A DNA stretch of 64,000 bases. Source: Pseudomonadota bacterium (GTDB taxonomy: Bacteria; Pseudomonadota; Gammaproteobacteria; Xanthomonadales; SZUA-38). Of this stretch, positions 45,355 to 53,477 are shown piece after piece. The notes beneath the pieces were generated by a model. That model had not been told where the DNA came from, made no database searches, and saw only the letters and a program-made list of their open reading frames with translations. A program made the position numbers and the translations under genes. Position 1 is the first letter of the stretch. Each line of letters starts with the position of its first letter. The stretch lies in assembly GCA_039033415.1 (NCBI GenBank), contig JBCCCR010000030.1:22389-86388 (forward strand), in the 5' to 3' direction.

Positions 45355-48243
45355 TCAGGGGTAACGCTCGCCCAGCAGACCGCGGTTGCCTCCGAATAGC
45401 CAGTAAAACATCCCCGGCAAATCGTTGATGCCCAGCAGGAGGTAGTTGTCCTCGCCGGCGAAGCCGCTGTCAAAAGCCCGGTCGCCATAGGTCAGTCGGA
45501 GCTTGTCGCCGAGGATCCCGACGTAGGCGCTGTAGCCCGTCACACCCCCGTCGAAGGCGCCGCGCCCCTGCCAGGTATAGCTATAGCTGGGTCCGATGCC
45601 AATACTGCTCAGACCCAGACTGTCGAAATGCCGGCTAAGGTAGAGATCTCCCTGAGTGAAACGGACCGTGCGATCACGGTTGCGGCTTTTCAGCACCGGG
45701 GACAGCCTGGCGCCGACCGACCAGCGGGTGTTCAGGTAATAACGGGGCTCCCAGGACAGGCTGCCCATGCCGTCGTGCAGGTCGGTGCCAACCGAATAAG
45801 GCAAGAAGTTAAAGCCGGTCGGTCGGTCGGCGGTCGACAAATACATTCCATCGCCGTTGTCGGGAACCGCTGCCGATTCGGCCACCCAGCGCACGGCGCC
45901 CAGCCCGCCGCGGATGAGATTGGATGTTCCGGCCGCGGAGGCTGCCTGCTCCGCATACGGTTCACCCGGTCGCTCCCCCGGCAAGGTGCCATAGCCCGAG
46001 CGATCTTCGAGCACCATGAGCCGATCGGTGGCGCTGCGGATCAGATCGATGTACCAACGCTTCACGTGCGCTTCGCTGAACCGCACAATCCGGCAAACCA
46101 CAACGCTCAGATCGCAGTCTTCGCCGGACGGCTCGCGGTAGGCCTCCGTGCAGGCCAGCAGCTTAAACAGCCGAATGTTGACGTCGCCGGACTTGAGGGC
46201 CGCCGCCTCGCATGCCGCCGAAAAGTTGGCATTCTGTCGCACCTGAACCTCAAGCGCTACGGGGAGCGCGCGCCCCAGCGCCAGCAGTCGCTGAGTCATT
46301 CGCTCTGTCTCGTCCACACGGAGGTCTGCCAGCCACTCCCAGGACCAGCCTTCCAGGTTTGCGAGGAAACGGATGATCGTATTGCCCTGGCGATGTTCCG
46401 GGTCTGTGCACAGCGCACCGTTTCCACAAAGCAGAAGATAGACCTGCTCTGAGCGCTCGGCCATGCAGTCCGAGAATTGTGGTTCCCCGACGTAGGGCTC
46501 ACACTCGGCACCGGTTAGATTAACCAGCGCATCGTAGACCCCCGCGTAGTAGTCGTAGCGGCGAAACGACTCGTCGAGAAAAGCGCCAAACGCCCACAGC
46601 AGTTCACCAACTACTCGGGGGTAGCGGGACGTGAGGTAGAGTCGTCGATCGCCCAGCGAGTCGTCCTGGAGATGGCTGATCGTCTGCGCAAGCTGACGCA
46701 GGTCACGTTCCGCATCGTCGAGGTTGCCCAGGGCCGCGCTCATCCATTCGGCGAGCTTGCCCCGCCTTAAACGTAGTTCGTTGGCGGGCGTGTTGGCGCC
46801 GCCAAACGGATTGAGGTTGTATTGGCGTTCAAGCTCGACCGCCATATCGATCATGCAGGCCCGCGCGGTCTCCGGATCATCCCGGGAGGGCGTGGCACTG
46901 ATGCAGTCGAGACCGGGGTCAGTCCAGAGTCGAAACAGCGGCTCGCAAAACTGCCGCGGGCCAATCGACGCTCCGCCGACCTCCAGCACCCTAAGGACAA
47001 GGGCGCAGGCCTGCTGAGACCAGTCACCATCGCGCAGCGTGTTATAGAGCTCATAGTTGCGGGCAGAGCTGAAAGCACCACCGAGGAAGGCAAGCTGGCT
47101 TTGTAGATCATTGCGGCGCGGATCGGCATGCAGATCGAAGTCCTCTTCGACCTTATCATCGCTTCTCAACACGTCCGGATCGACATAGACGTAGGCGAAA
47201 CGCCTCGCGGCCCGCCCGTAATCCTCGGCTGTCGCCACGTCGTCCTGACGCGGTTCAGCAAGCGCCTTCGCCGCGCCCAGCGGGATGTTGTCAAAGACGC
47301 CGCCGTCAACGAAACGCTCGTTGGACACCAGGCGATAACCCTGGGGACAGCCGGACGCCGACCGGAAACCGGCGGACGGCTCACAGTATTCGAGGAGGGT
47401 GGGGCTGAAGGCGACGGGAAAAGAGCTTGAGGCCAGTAGGGCCGACTTCACTTGACTCGGCGCCAGGTATTTTCCGTTCACGGTTGCCGGCAGCATGATG
47501 AGGTTACCCAGATCCGGGTCCGAAATGCTCAGCGCTGGATCGTCGGTGGTCACGTCGGCCTGAAACACCATGCGGTGGCCGTTTGGGCCCTCAACCGTGC
47601 GCGCAACCATGGCAACAAGAAACCGCGAGTTTTCAAGCTCAACGCCAGCCTGATTGAGTTTTTGCGCCTTCACGCGCGTCACGGTGAAGGCCAGCGGAAC
47701 GACACAGTCCGGGCGGAAGCTGCCGTTGTCGGCAACGAACTGGATGTCGTCGAACGCCTTAGACAAAGCCGTTCGTGAGAACAAGCCGTCTGTTTCGCCG
47801 TAATCGAGCTGCTCACCGTCAGCCAACGCACCGGCAAACGGCAGCAGCTCGTCGATGCCTACTTCTCGCCAGGTCTTGAAAAATAGATTGTCGTAAAGCT
47901 CGTTTGCCGTCAGGCGCGCCGCCTCGCGGGACCGGGATTTCTGCGGCGCGTCATCGAGGCACCAGCTCACCGCGGTCAGCAGCGTATTGATACTGCCTGC
48001 CGATGCGCCGGTGGCAGCCCGCAGGTCCGGCTTGCGGGTTTCGAGCGAGCCTTGCCCGCGCCGGGCCTTGAGATAGCGCACAACGCCCCAGTTGACGCCG
48101 GCCTGATAGGAACCGAGGCTGACGCCGCCGCTGCTGGCAAAAACAAAAGGTACAGATTCGGGCTCGAGCGCCGCGCTCGAGCGGCCCAACCCGGGAATGG
48201 TCGCGGCGAGAAACGCAAAAAACAGACGATAAAAATGCTTCAT
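45355..48243 (-). CDS. Large secreted patatin-like phospholipase with C-terminal barrel-like region
   Basis: 962 residues, with AGGAGGGG 6 bases before the ATG. A signal peptide (cleaved near SSAA) precedes a patatin domain (~30-345). It has an oxyanion Gly stretch SSGGVSLGSYQAG, the nucleophile Ser81 in GASAGS, and the dyad Asp313 in VDGGVFDNIPLG, so lipid acyl hydrolysis is expected. A ~400-residue helical, Cys-containing middle follows. The last ~170 residues alternate polar and hydrophobic residues in strand-like runs (GARLSPVLK, DLYLSRHF, IGPSYSYTW, YSAYVGILG, DNYLLLGIN), suggesting an outer-membrane barrel or membrane-bound sheet. It is far longer than the ~300-residue typical patatins. 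Confidence 0.88.
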   Translation of the reverse strand: MKHFYRLFFAFLAATIPGLGRSSAALEPESVPFVFASSGGVSLGSYQAGVNWGVVRYLKARRGQGSLETRKPDLRAATGASAGSINTLLTAVSWCLDDAPQKSRSREAARLTANELYDNLFFKTWREVGIDELLPFAGALADGEQLDYGETDGLFSRTALSKAFDDIQFVADNGSFRPDCVVPLAFTVTRVKAQKLNQAGVELENSRFLVAMVARTVEGPNGHRMVFQADVTTDDPALSISDPDLGNLIMLPATVNGKYLAPSQVKSALLASSSFPVAFSPTLLEYCEPSAGFRSASGCPQGYRLVSNERFVDGGVFDNIPLGAAKALAEPRQDDVATAEDYGRAARRFAYVYVDPDVLRSDDKVEEDFDLHADPRRNDLQSQLAFLGGAFSSARNYELYNTLRDGDWSQQACALVLRVLEVGGASIGPRQFCEPLFRLWTDPGLDCISATPSRDDPETARACMIDMAVELERQYNLNPFGGANTPANELRLRRGKLAEWMSAALGNLDDAERDLRQLAQTISHLQDDSLGDRRLYLTSRYPRVVGELLWAFGAFLDESFRRYDYYAGVYDALVNLTGAECEPYVGEPQFSDCMAERSEQVYLLLCGNGALCTDPEHRQGNTIIRFLANLEGWSWEWLADLRVDETERMTQRLLALGRALPVALEVQVRQNANFSAACEAAALKSGDVNIRLFKLLACTEAYREPSGEDCDLSVVVCRIVRFSEAHVKRWYIDLIRSATDRLMVLEDRSGYGTLPGERPGEPYAEQAASAAGTSNLIRGGLGAVRWVAESAAVPDNGDGMYLSTADRPTGFNFLPYSVGTDLHDGMGSLSWEPRYYLNTRWSVGARLSPVLKSRNRDRTVRFTQGDLYLSRHFDSLGLSSIGIGPSYSYTWQGRGAFDGGVTGYSAYVGILGDKLRLTYGDRAFDSGFAGEDNYLLLGINDLPGMFYWLFGGNRGLLGERYP

Positions 48244-48401
48244 GAGGTCCCCTCCTCGGATCAGCTAGGTATGGATGCTACTCCATTGATGGGACGCTAA
48301 ATCAGAGAGATATCCTCACGTAGATTGTTCGGGCCGAATTTGGCGGGCGACTTTCAGGGTGGAAATCTTAAGGGGGCACTGAGCCAGCCGAAAGTATGGG
48401 A

Positions 48402-48430
48402 CGAAGCCGCTCGATGATCGAGCGGCTTCG
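48402..48430 (-). terminator. Hairpin terminator after YHS gene
   Basis: A perfect 13-bp stem (48402-48414 with 48418-48430) and 3-base loop begin 8 bases beyond the YHS stop codon. There is no clear T-run on the leftward strand. The position favours termination of the YHS gene. Confidence 0.55.
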
Positions 48431-48438
48431 CGATGTGC

Positions 48439-48900
48439 TTAGAGGTCTCTGGCAGCAACCGTTCGGATCTGGGGCCAGTTGGCGTCCGCCTTGGCGATGT
48501 TGCCTGGGATATCCTTCTTCCAAACGTTGTAAGCCTGGCGGTTTTTGTTGACGTAAAGTCGGCCGTCAACAATCTCGAAGGCTTTGCCGTCCACCTGGAA
48601 CTTCTTGCCGAACGAAGCGCCGAGCGCGCAGTAGCCGCCGTAGGCCGGCGCGTATTTTTCGGGGTTGGCCTGGAACAGGCTGCGGTTGCCTGCCGAGGCG
48701 AATCGATAGACGGCGCCATCGTATTCCACGGTGAAGTCGGCAGAGCCGCGCACCGGGCGTCCCTCCGTGAAATAGGCCACGGCATCGTGGCCAGCCAGGA
48801 TCACGTTATTGCGATCGGTGGCGGTCTCAACGCCGGCGGAGGCCGTGGCGGCGACAGCGAGCAGCGCACCGGCTGCAATCATTCGGATTAGCGCGTACAT
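48439..48900 (-). CDS. Secreted YHS-domain protein
   Basis: 153 residues from ATG 48900, with AGGAG 9 bases upstream; the longer frame to 48954 is rejected. A signal peptide (ATASA) is followed by the YHS-type motif. HDAVAYFTEGRPVRGSADFT, YRFASAGNRSLFQANPEKYAP and YGGYCALG match the exported YHS family, whose Cys and aromatic residues bind a metal (copper or other) in some members. It is divergent from an AraC-type regulator across 100 bases and ends in a hairpin terminator, so it is probably a single-gene unit under that regulator. Confidence 0.9.
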   Translation of the reverse strand: MYALIRMIAAGALLAVAATASAGVETATDRNNVILAGHDAVAYFTEGRPVRGSADFTVEYDGAVYRFASAGNRSLFQANPEKYAPAYGGYCALGASFGKKFQVDGKAFEIVDGRLYVNKNRQAYNVWKKDIPGNIAKADANWPQIRTVAARDL

Positions 48901-49001
48901 GGTTTTTCTCCTAACTAGAGTTTCCAAAAAGATTTGCTGAATCAGTGAGACCATCGTAGGCTTCGGGGGCGAAGGAAAATATGCCTTAAATCGCTCTAGA
49001 C

Positions 49002-49913
49002 ATGTCAGAAACCGTTGTAGAGCCCAGCGATCCTTTGAGCACGCTGCTACGCCAGGTCAATTTTGGCGCCAACGTGATTTTTCGCGCGCAATATTGCGGC
49101 CGCTGGGCGGTAGACACATCCGGCAGCAATCAGGTGCCTTTCCACCTGGTCTCGCGCGGCGAAGGGTGGCTTCACGACCATAGCGGCCCGCCCCGAAAGC
49201 TCCTGCCTGGCCACCTGGTGCTGTTTCCCCACGATCGTCAGCACCTCCTTTCGGGCAGCGCGGCACCGCCTGACCGCGCGGTGATCAACCAGGGACCGCC
49301 GCCGACAATCTCGGAACCCGCCACCCGGCTGGTTTGTGGGTACTTCACGTTTGACCGGCAGGCGGCCGCGCCGCTGCTCGCCGGGCTCCCGGCAACGATG
49401 GTCCTCGACCTCGCCCAGGCACCTAGCCCCAGCGCCCGGCAGCTCGTTGAGCTTTGGATGGCCGAAGCGGCAATCCCAAAGCCGGGCGGCGACGTTGCTG
49501 TGGATCGGCTCGCCGAACTGGTATTCATCGAAATGCTGAGGCTCGAAGCCCAGGAAGGGCGGCTCGGCGGCGTCTTCAGCGCGCTGAGTGATTCGAGGCT
49601 CGGGCCGCTGCTCGCATCGATTCATCGCGATCCGGGTGCTTCCCACCCAGTGAAGGCACTTGCTGCAGCCTGCAACCTCAGCGAATCCGCGTTCGTTCAG
49701 CGTTTCAAGAAAGCGGTAGGCACAACGCCGGGACAATACGTCAAACACTGGCGCCTGCAGCTAGCCGCTAGAGCCTTAGCCCAGACGAGCCGATCGACAA
49801 CCGACCTCGCAGCAGCAGCGGGCTATGAATCAGAAGTTGCCTTTCGCAAGGCTTTCCGACGACATTTTGGCGAGAGTCCGGGGCGCTACCGTCGGAGCCG
49901 TCGCAAGCCCTAG
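49002..49913 (+). CDS. AraC-family transcriptional regulator
   Basis: 303 residues. The N-terminal cupin sensor domain (~10-185, AraC_binding_2/cupin_6 type) has the strands VPFHLVSRGEGWLH and LPGHLVLFPH. The C-terminal AraC double HTH (~200-300) includes VKALAAACNLSESAFVQRFK, TTPGQYVKHWRL and GYESEVAFRKAFRRHFGESP, which are intact. Related regulators respond to small effectors and often control a divergent gene, here the YHS protein. The effector is unknown. The ATG at 49002 lacks a strong SD. Confidence 0.93.
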   Translation: MSETVVEPSDPLSTLLRQVNFGANVIFRAQYCGRWAVDTSGSNQVPFHLVSRGEGWLHDHSGPPRKLLPGHLVLFPHDRQHLLSGSAAPPDRAVINQGPPPTISEPATRLVCGYFTFDRQAAAPLLAGLPATMVLDLAQAPSPSARQLVELWMAEAAIPKPGGDVAVDRLAELVFIEMLRLEAQEGRLGGVFSALSDSRLGPLLASIHRDPGASHPVKALAAACNLSESAFVQRFKKAVGTTPGQYVKHWRLQLAARALAQTSRSTTDLAAAAGYESEVAFRKAFRRHFGESPGRYRRSRRKP

Positions 49914-50055
49914 TTGCCCGCGTGCCTCGGAATGCATATTGGACCTCTCGGCGTGCAGCGGTTCGTTCTTCCCGTCCTACGAGACTCGTAGACGCGACAC
50001 CGAAGTCTGAACGCCGTCCCGCCATCGGCTCCTGGTGTTTTCGACAAATGGAAAA

Positions 50056-50427
50056 ATGGGCATGATGACGATTCCCAACGCGAACTTATCCATGGCTGAA
50101 CCCGATCCACGAACCGCTTTGCTGAGGCTGCACGACGAGCTTATGAAAGAGGCTGAAGCGTTACGCCACAGCACCGCGACTGTCGAGCTGGACCAGACCC
50201 GACAGGGACGACTGACGCGCATGGACGCCATGCAGGCGCAGCAAATAGCGATTGCCGCAGCGCGACGCAATCAGCTGCGAATCCGCCAGGTAAAGGCAGC
50301 GCTGACCCGTTTGGACAACGGGGAATACGGCGAGTGCATCATGTGCGGAGAGCTGATCGACCCACGGCGCCTCCGAGTCGATCCCACCAGCACGCGTTGT
50401 GTTCCCTGCCTCGAAAGTGGCGAGTAG
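50056..50427 (+). CDS. DksA/TraR-type C4 zinc-finger protein
   Basis: About 123 residues. The start is uncertain among ATG 50056, 50062, 50065 and 50092, and a GTG at 50035; 50056 is a compromise. A helical hairpin (~20-85) is followed by a C-terminal C4 zinc finger, ECIMCGELIDPRRL...RCVPC, with CxxC-x17-CxxC spacing. DksA-like proteins insert the hairpin into the RNA polymerase secondary channel to tune initiation, with or without ppGpp. At this length it is a DksA paralogue or TraR-like regulator rather than full DksA (~150 residues). It is tail-to-tail with a second zinc-finger gene 8 bases away. Confidence 0.85.
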   Translation: MGMMTIPNANLSMAEPDPRTALLRLHDELMKEAEALRHSTATVELDQTRQGRLTRMDAMQAQQIAIAAARRNQLRIRQVKAALTRLDNGEYGECIMCGELIDPRRLRVDPTSTRCVPCLESGE

Positions 50428-50435
50428 GCTATGGT

Positions 50436-50702
50436 TCAGCGCAGCTGACTGTCTTTGCTGCCGCGCCGGTTATAGCCAGAATACGCTTTGGCCTCCTCGT
50501 CGAGTGCTGACTGGCAGGCTACGCAGAGCCTGACGCCGGGTACCGCCACTCGGCGCGCTTCGGGGATCTCCACGCCACACTCTTCGCAATGCTGCAAACT
50601 CTCTCCCCGGGGTAGCTGACCACGAGCGCGAGCGACGGCATCCTCAATCGTGGCGTCGATCTGCTCCTGCACGTTGCCGTCTTTGGCAAATCCTCCGGCC
50701 AT
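50436..50702 (-). CDS. Small DksA/TraR-type C4 zinc-finger protein (YbiI-like)
   Basis: 88 residues. It has the C4 zinc finger HCEECGVEIPEARR...LCVACQ (CxxC-x17-CxxC) and a short helical N-terminus beginning MAGGFAKDGNVQEQ. It matches the YbiI/TraR-like subgroup, in which the N-terminal part is too short for the full coiled-coil hairpin of DksA. A role in binding RNA polymerase is plausible but unproven. It lies 21 bases downstream of the TPR/TonB_C gene on the same strand and may be co-transcribed with it. Confidence 0.88.
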   Translation of the reverse strand: MAGGFAKDGNVQEQIDATIEDAVARARGQLPRGESLQHCEECGVEIPEARRVAVPGVRLCVACQSALDEEAKAYSGYNRRGSKDSQLR

Positions 50703-50723
50703 TAGCGAACCACCATGCCGCGC

Positions 50724-52112
50724 TCAATCGTCTTCGTTGATGTCGAGGGTCATAGCGTCCGGACCCCGAAGCAGGGTCCAGTTGGAAACCGCCACCGCAT
50801 CGCGGGAGGTCAGCCGAGCCGGTGCTGCCACCGGCTCGGGCTCAAGGGCCACACCATCGGGCAACAGGTACATGGTGGTTGTCATGGTGTCCTCGCCTCG
50901 GGCCTTGCCGTCAACAATGGCCGGACGATAGCGGGTGAGCTTGGGAAACTGCTGCCGTGCCCGGGAGCTGTCGCGCGATCCGGCGCTGGTTTCTGACACC
51001 TTCGCGCTGCGGATACGGCCATCGTCGGTGACGCGGAACTGAAAGGTCACCTGTCGATCATCGCCGGCAACTTTGAACGGCGCCATGTCGCCGTAACGAA
51101 CCAGCTGCGGTTCGGCAAACTGCGGCAGCCAATGCGCCCCATCCGGTCCGGCGGCGGCCGCCACAGCGTAAGCCGCTTCGTACTGCGCGACAGCCTGACG
51201 CTCGAAATAGCGCTGCATCAGCCAGTCGCCAAACACCAGCCGCGCCTCTACTCGTTGATCAACCGAGAAAGCCTCTGGCTGACTTTCCATCAGCTCGATG
51301 ATGCGTTCATACATGCCGCGTGCGAACTTCCCGCGATAGCCGCCTCGATAGGCGTGGGCCATACCGCGCAGCAGCGGCAGCGACTCTGGTCGATCGGGCC
51401 CCCGACCCTGAACCTCGCTCAGCGCCTCATGAAAAACCGCAATCGCGCCATCGTATTCTCCGAGAGACCGCAGCCAGGTGCCGTAACGCGCCGCGGCGGC
51501 AATGGCCTGGGGACTGGTCTCGCCATGGTTCACGCGATGGAGCTTGACGGCCAGCTGCTGCTGCTCATTGGCCAAATGACGATCACCCAGCGCCTGCAGG
51601 ACGTCGGCCTTGGCGTAGGTGAGCGGGATCTGGGCGTCGTTTTCGGTGCCCCATTGACGGTGGGTGATGTGCTGGGCGCGGGAATAGGCTTGCAGAGCTT
51701 CGTCATAGCGCCCTCGATTGCTGAGCGATGCGCCAAGAAAGGTCAGGGCTCGGATCAGCTTTTCACTGTAGAGCGGCAGCTGCCCAGCCAGCAGGTCTTC
51801 CGCGAGAGTGAGGTCAGCGTAGGCGAGATCATGATCCTCCCGGAGCAGTCGGCTGATCCCCACTTCGGCGAGCGCCACGGCGTACTCGGTACTCGTATTC
51901 CCGTTCTCCGCTTCCGCTAGATCGCGCAACCGGATGGCCATCTCAAGCGCGTCGTCGCTGCGCCCACCCTCTCGGGCTTCAAAATAGCGATCCCAAAGCT
52001 CGGCGCTGTCGTCGCCAACGCCGGGCTGCTGGGGCGCCTCGGCGGCAAAAACCGGATCAGAAACCACAAGCCCGATCAGCAGCAGGCTAGCTAAGGTCAT
52101 AGAAGCTTTCAT
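50724..52112 (-). CDS. Periplasmic TPR protein with C-terminal TonB-like domain
   Basis: 462 residues from ATG 52112, with AAGGGG 9 bases upstream. A cleavable signal peptide (ends near VFAAE) is followed by about six tetratricopeptide repeats (~30-300) and a C-terminal TonB_C-type domain (~330-420: VTFQFRVTDDGRIRSAKV, then FPKLTRYRPAIVDGKA). Classical TonB has an uncleaved N-terminal anchor and a Pro-rich spacer; both are missing, so this protein cannot transduce energy in the usual way. It may scaffold envelope complexes. A ~40-residue tail follows the domain. It is divergent from the unrecognised 339-residue protein. Confidence 0.85.
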   Translation of the reverse strand: MKASMTLASLLLIGLVVSDPVFAAEAPQQPGVGDDSAELWDRYFEAREGGRSDDALEMAIRLRDLAEAENGNTSTEYAVALAEVGISRLLREDHDLAYADLTLAEDLLAGQLPLYSEKLIRALTFLGASLSNRGRYDEALQAYSRAQHITHRQWGTENDAQIPLTYAKADVLQALGDRHLANEQQQLAVKLHRVNHGETSPQAIAAAARYGTWLRSLGEYDGAIAVFHEALSEVQGRGPDRPESLPLLRGMAHAYRGGYRGKFARGMYERIIELMESQPEAFSVDQRVEARLVFGDWLMQRYFERQAVAQYEAAYAVAAAAGPDGAHWLPQFAEPQLVRYGDMAPFKVAGDDRQVTFQFRVTDDGRIRSAKVSETSAGSRDSSRARQQFPKLTRYRPAIVDGKARGEDTMTTTMYLLPDGVALEPEPVAAPARLTSRDAVAVSNWTLLRGPDAMTLDINEDD

Positions 52113-52323
52113 CTCGACGATCCCCTTGCAGCTATCGGTCACCCTAGCAGCATTGGCTCAGCGCTCTCAAGACAGTAAACCTACGGACTCCAAGGGTGCT
52201 GCCTGCGAGAGGTGCCGATCGAGCTCCGATAAACGGGGCGGGATGGATTCGCTCGAACCCAGCTTTCTCGTTACGCGGCGCGTATACTCGCCGGTCCGCC
52301 GTTTGACACACGGGCTCACCGCC

Positions 52324-53343
52324 ATGCACCCCATCGCCAAGCAGCTGCTCGACCAACACGTCGAGTTTGAACTGGAGGCGCTAACCGACAAGCGTGTGCA
52401 GACTTTTCTTCGCGATGCCGTAAAGCGTGGCTTTGATTTCGCCGAGGACCAGACTCTCAGCGCGCTGATCACCCAAAAACGGTGTGTCTCCGCAACCCGC
52501 CGCCTGCTCGCCGATTCGCGAATGCCGCCGACCGTCACCGATTTTGGTGTTTCACTCTTGCTTCGGTTTCGCGAGCAGCTGGCAGAATCTCAGGTTGAAC
52601 TTCGAGATCTGATCGGCCCGGACGGGTATATCGAACTGGTAGAACTGGTTGTCGGCCTGCACGAACCCCGCCGCAGGCTGCTCGCTGAAATATTCCGCCA
52701 TCCATTATATAGCGAGCTGATTTCGAGCCTCGTCTATGAAGCGCTGTTGAACTACCTGATCCAGGACAATCTCATCACCCAAAAGGTCCCTGGCGTTGGA
52801 TCGATGCTGAAGCTGGGGCGGAAAGTGGCAACGCGCGCTGTCCCGGGTCTGGACGCGACGGTCGAACGTCAGCTCAAGAGCTTCATCAAAGGCTATTTGC
52901 CCTCACTGATCAAAACTTCCGAACAGATTGTGGATGCGGCGATGACCAGCGACAACTTGGTCGATCAGTTTTCTGAGGCGTGGCCCGCTATCGGGGAAGT
53001 AAAGCTGACCAACCTGACCGAAGACCTTCAGGCGGAAGACGTTGAACGCTTCGGCACGTGGTTAAAAGACACGTGGGACGAGCTTCGTCAAACGGATTGG
53101 TTTATGGAGACAGCCGAGTCTCTGATCGGGCACTGTTTCGATCATTATGGCGATCAGCCTGTGGCGCAGTTGCTCAACGACTTTGGCATCAAGCGCGGCA
53201 TGGTGAACAAGGAAGTCCTCGCTTTTGGCCCGCCGCTGCTGAAACAACTTCGCGCTTCAGGCGTCCTCGCGGAGCTGTTAAGGATGCGCCTGCAGCCGTT
53301 TTACGAGTCGGCAGCGGTCTCAGATCTCCTTGAGAGGCGCTGA
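52324..53343 (+). CDS. Protein of unknown function (339 aa, cytoplasmic, helical)
   Basis: I do not recognise this protein. Using ATG 52324 it is 339 residues; the frame is open to 52126, with another ATG at 52243. There is no signal peptide. It looks alpha-helical throughout: a basic-acidic N-terminal half (FELEALTDKRVQTFLRDAVK), a central, mildly hydrophobic segment (~130-190, including LVYEALLNYLIQ and VPGVGSMLKLGRKV) that could touch membranes, and an acidic C-terminal half with many Trp/Asp/Glu. A TATACT at 52283-52288 could be a -10 box giving a short leader, but no matching -35 is visible. Confidence 0.75.
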   Translation: MHPIAKQLLDQHVEFELEALTDKRVQTFLRDAVKRGFDFAEDQTLSALITQKRCVSATRRLLADSRMPPTVTDFGVSLLLRFREQLAESQVELRDLIGPDGYIELVELVVGLHEPRRRLLAEIFRHPLYSELISSLVYEALLNYLIQDNLITQKVPGVGSMLKLGRKVATRAVPGLDATVERQLKSFIKGYLPSLIKTSEQIVDAAMTSDNLVDQFSEAWPAIGEVKLTNLTEDLQAEDVERFGTWLKDTWDELRQTDWFMETAESLIGHCFDHYGDQPVAQLLNDFGIKRGMVNKEVLAFGPPLLKQLRASGVLAELLRMRLQPFYESAAVSDLLERR

Positions 53344-53356
53344 AGCCAAACGACAG

Positions 53357-53405
53357 AGGCTAGTGGATATCCACGGTTCTAGCTTGCTGACCATGCTGCT
53401 AGCCT
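53357..53405. repeat. Nested inverted repeats after unknown gene
   Basis: A 7-bp inverted repeat (AGGCTAG 53357-53363 and CTAGCCT 53399-53405) flanks a region that includes a 12-bp perfect palindrome, GTGGATATCCAC (53363-53374). It could be a termination structure or a protein site for the following gene. No T-run. Confidence 0.3.
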
Positions 53406-53477
53406 GACCGTGGTCGGTAGCCGGCCAAGCTCCGCTTGTTCGGCCGTCAGCAACTAAGCTCAACACGGGAGAGACCT

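Noticed and set aside
52303..52308. Consensus TTGACA as a -35 box
   Set aside because: A -10 box at the right spacing would fall inside the start of the gene and none matches.
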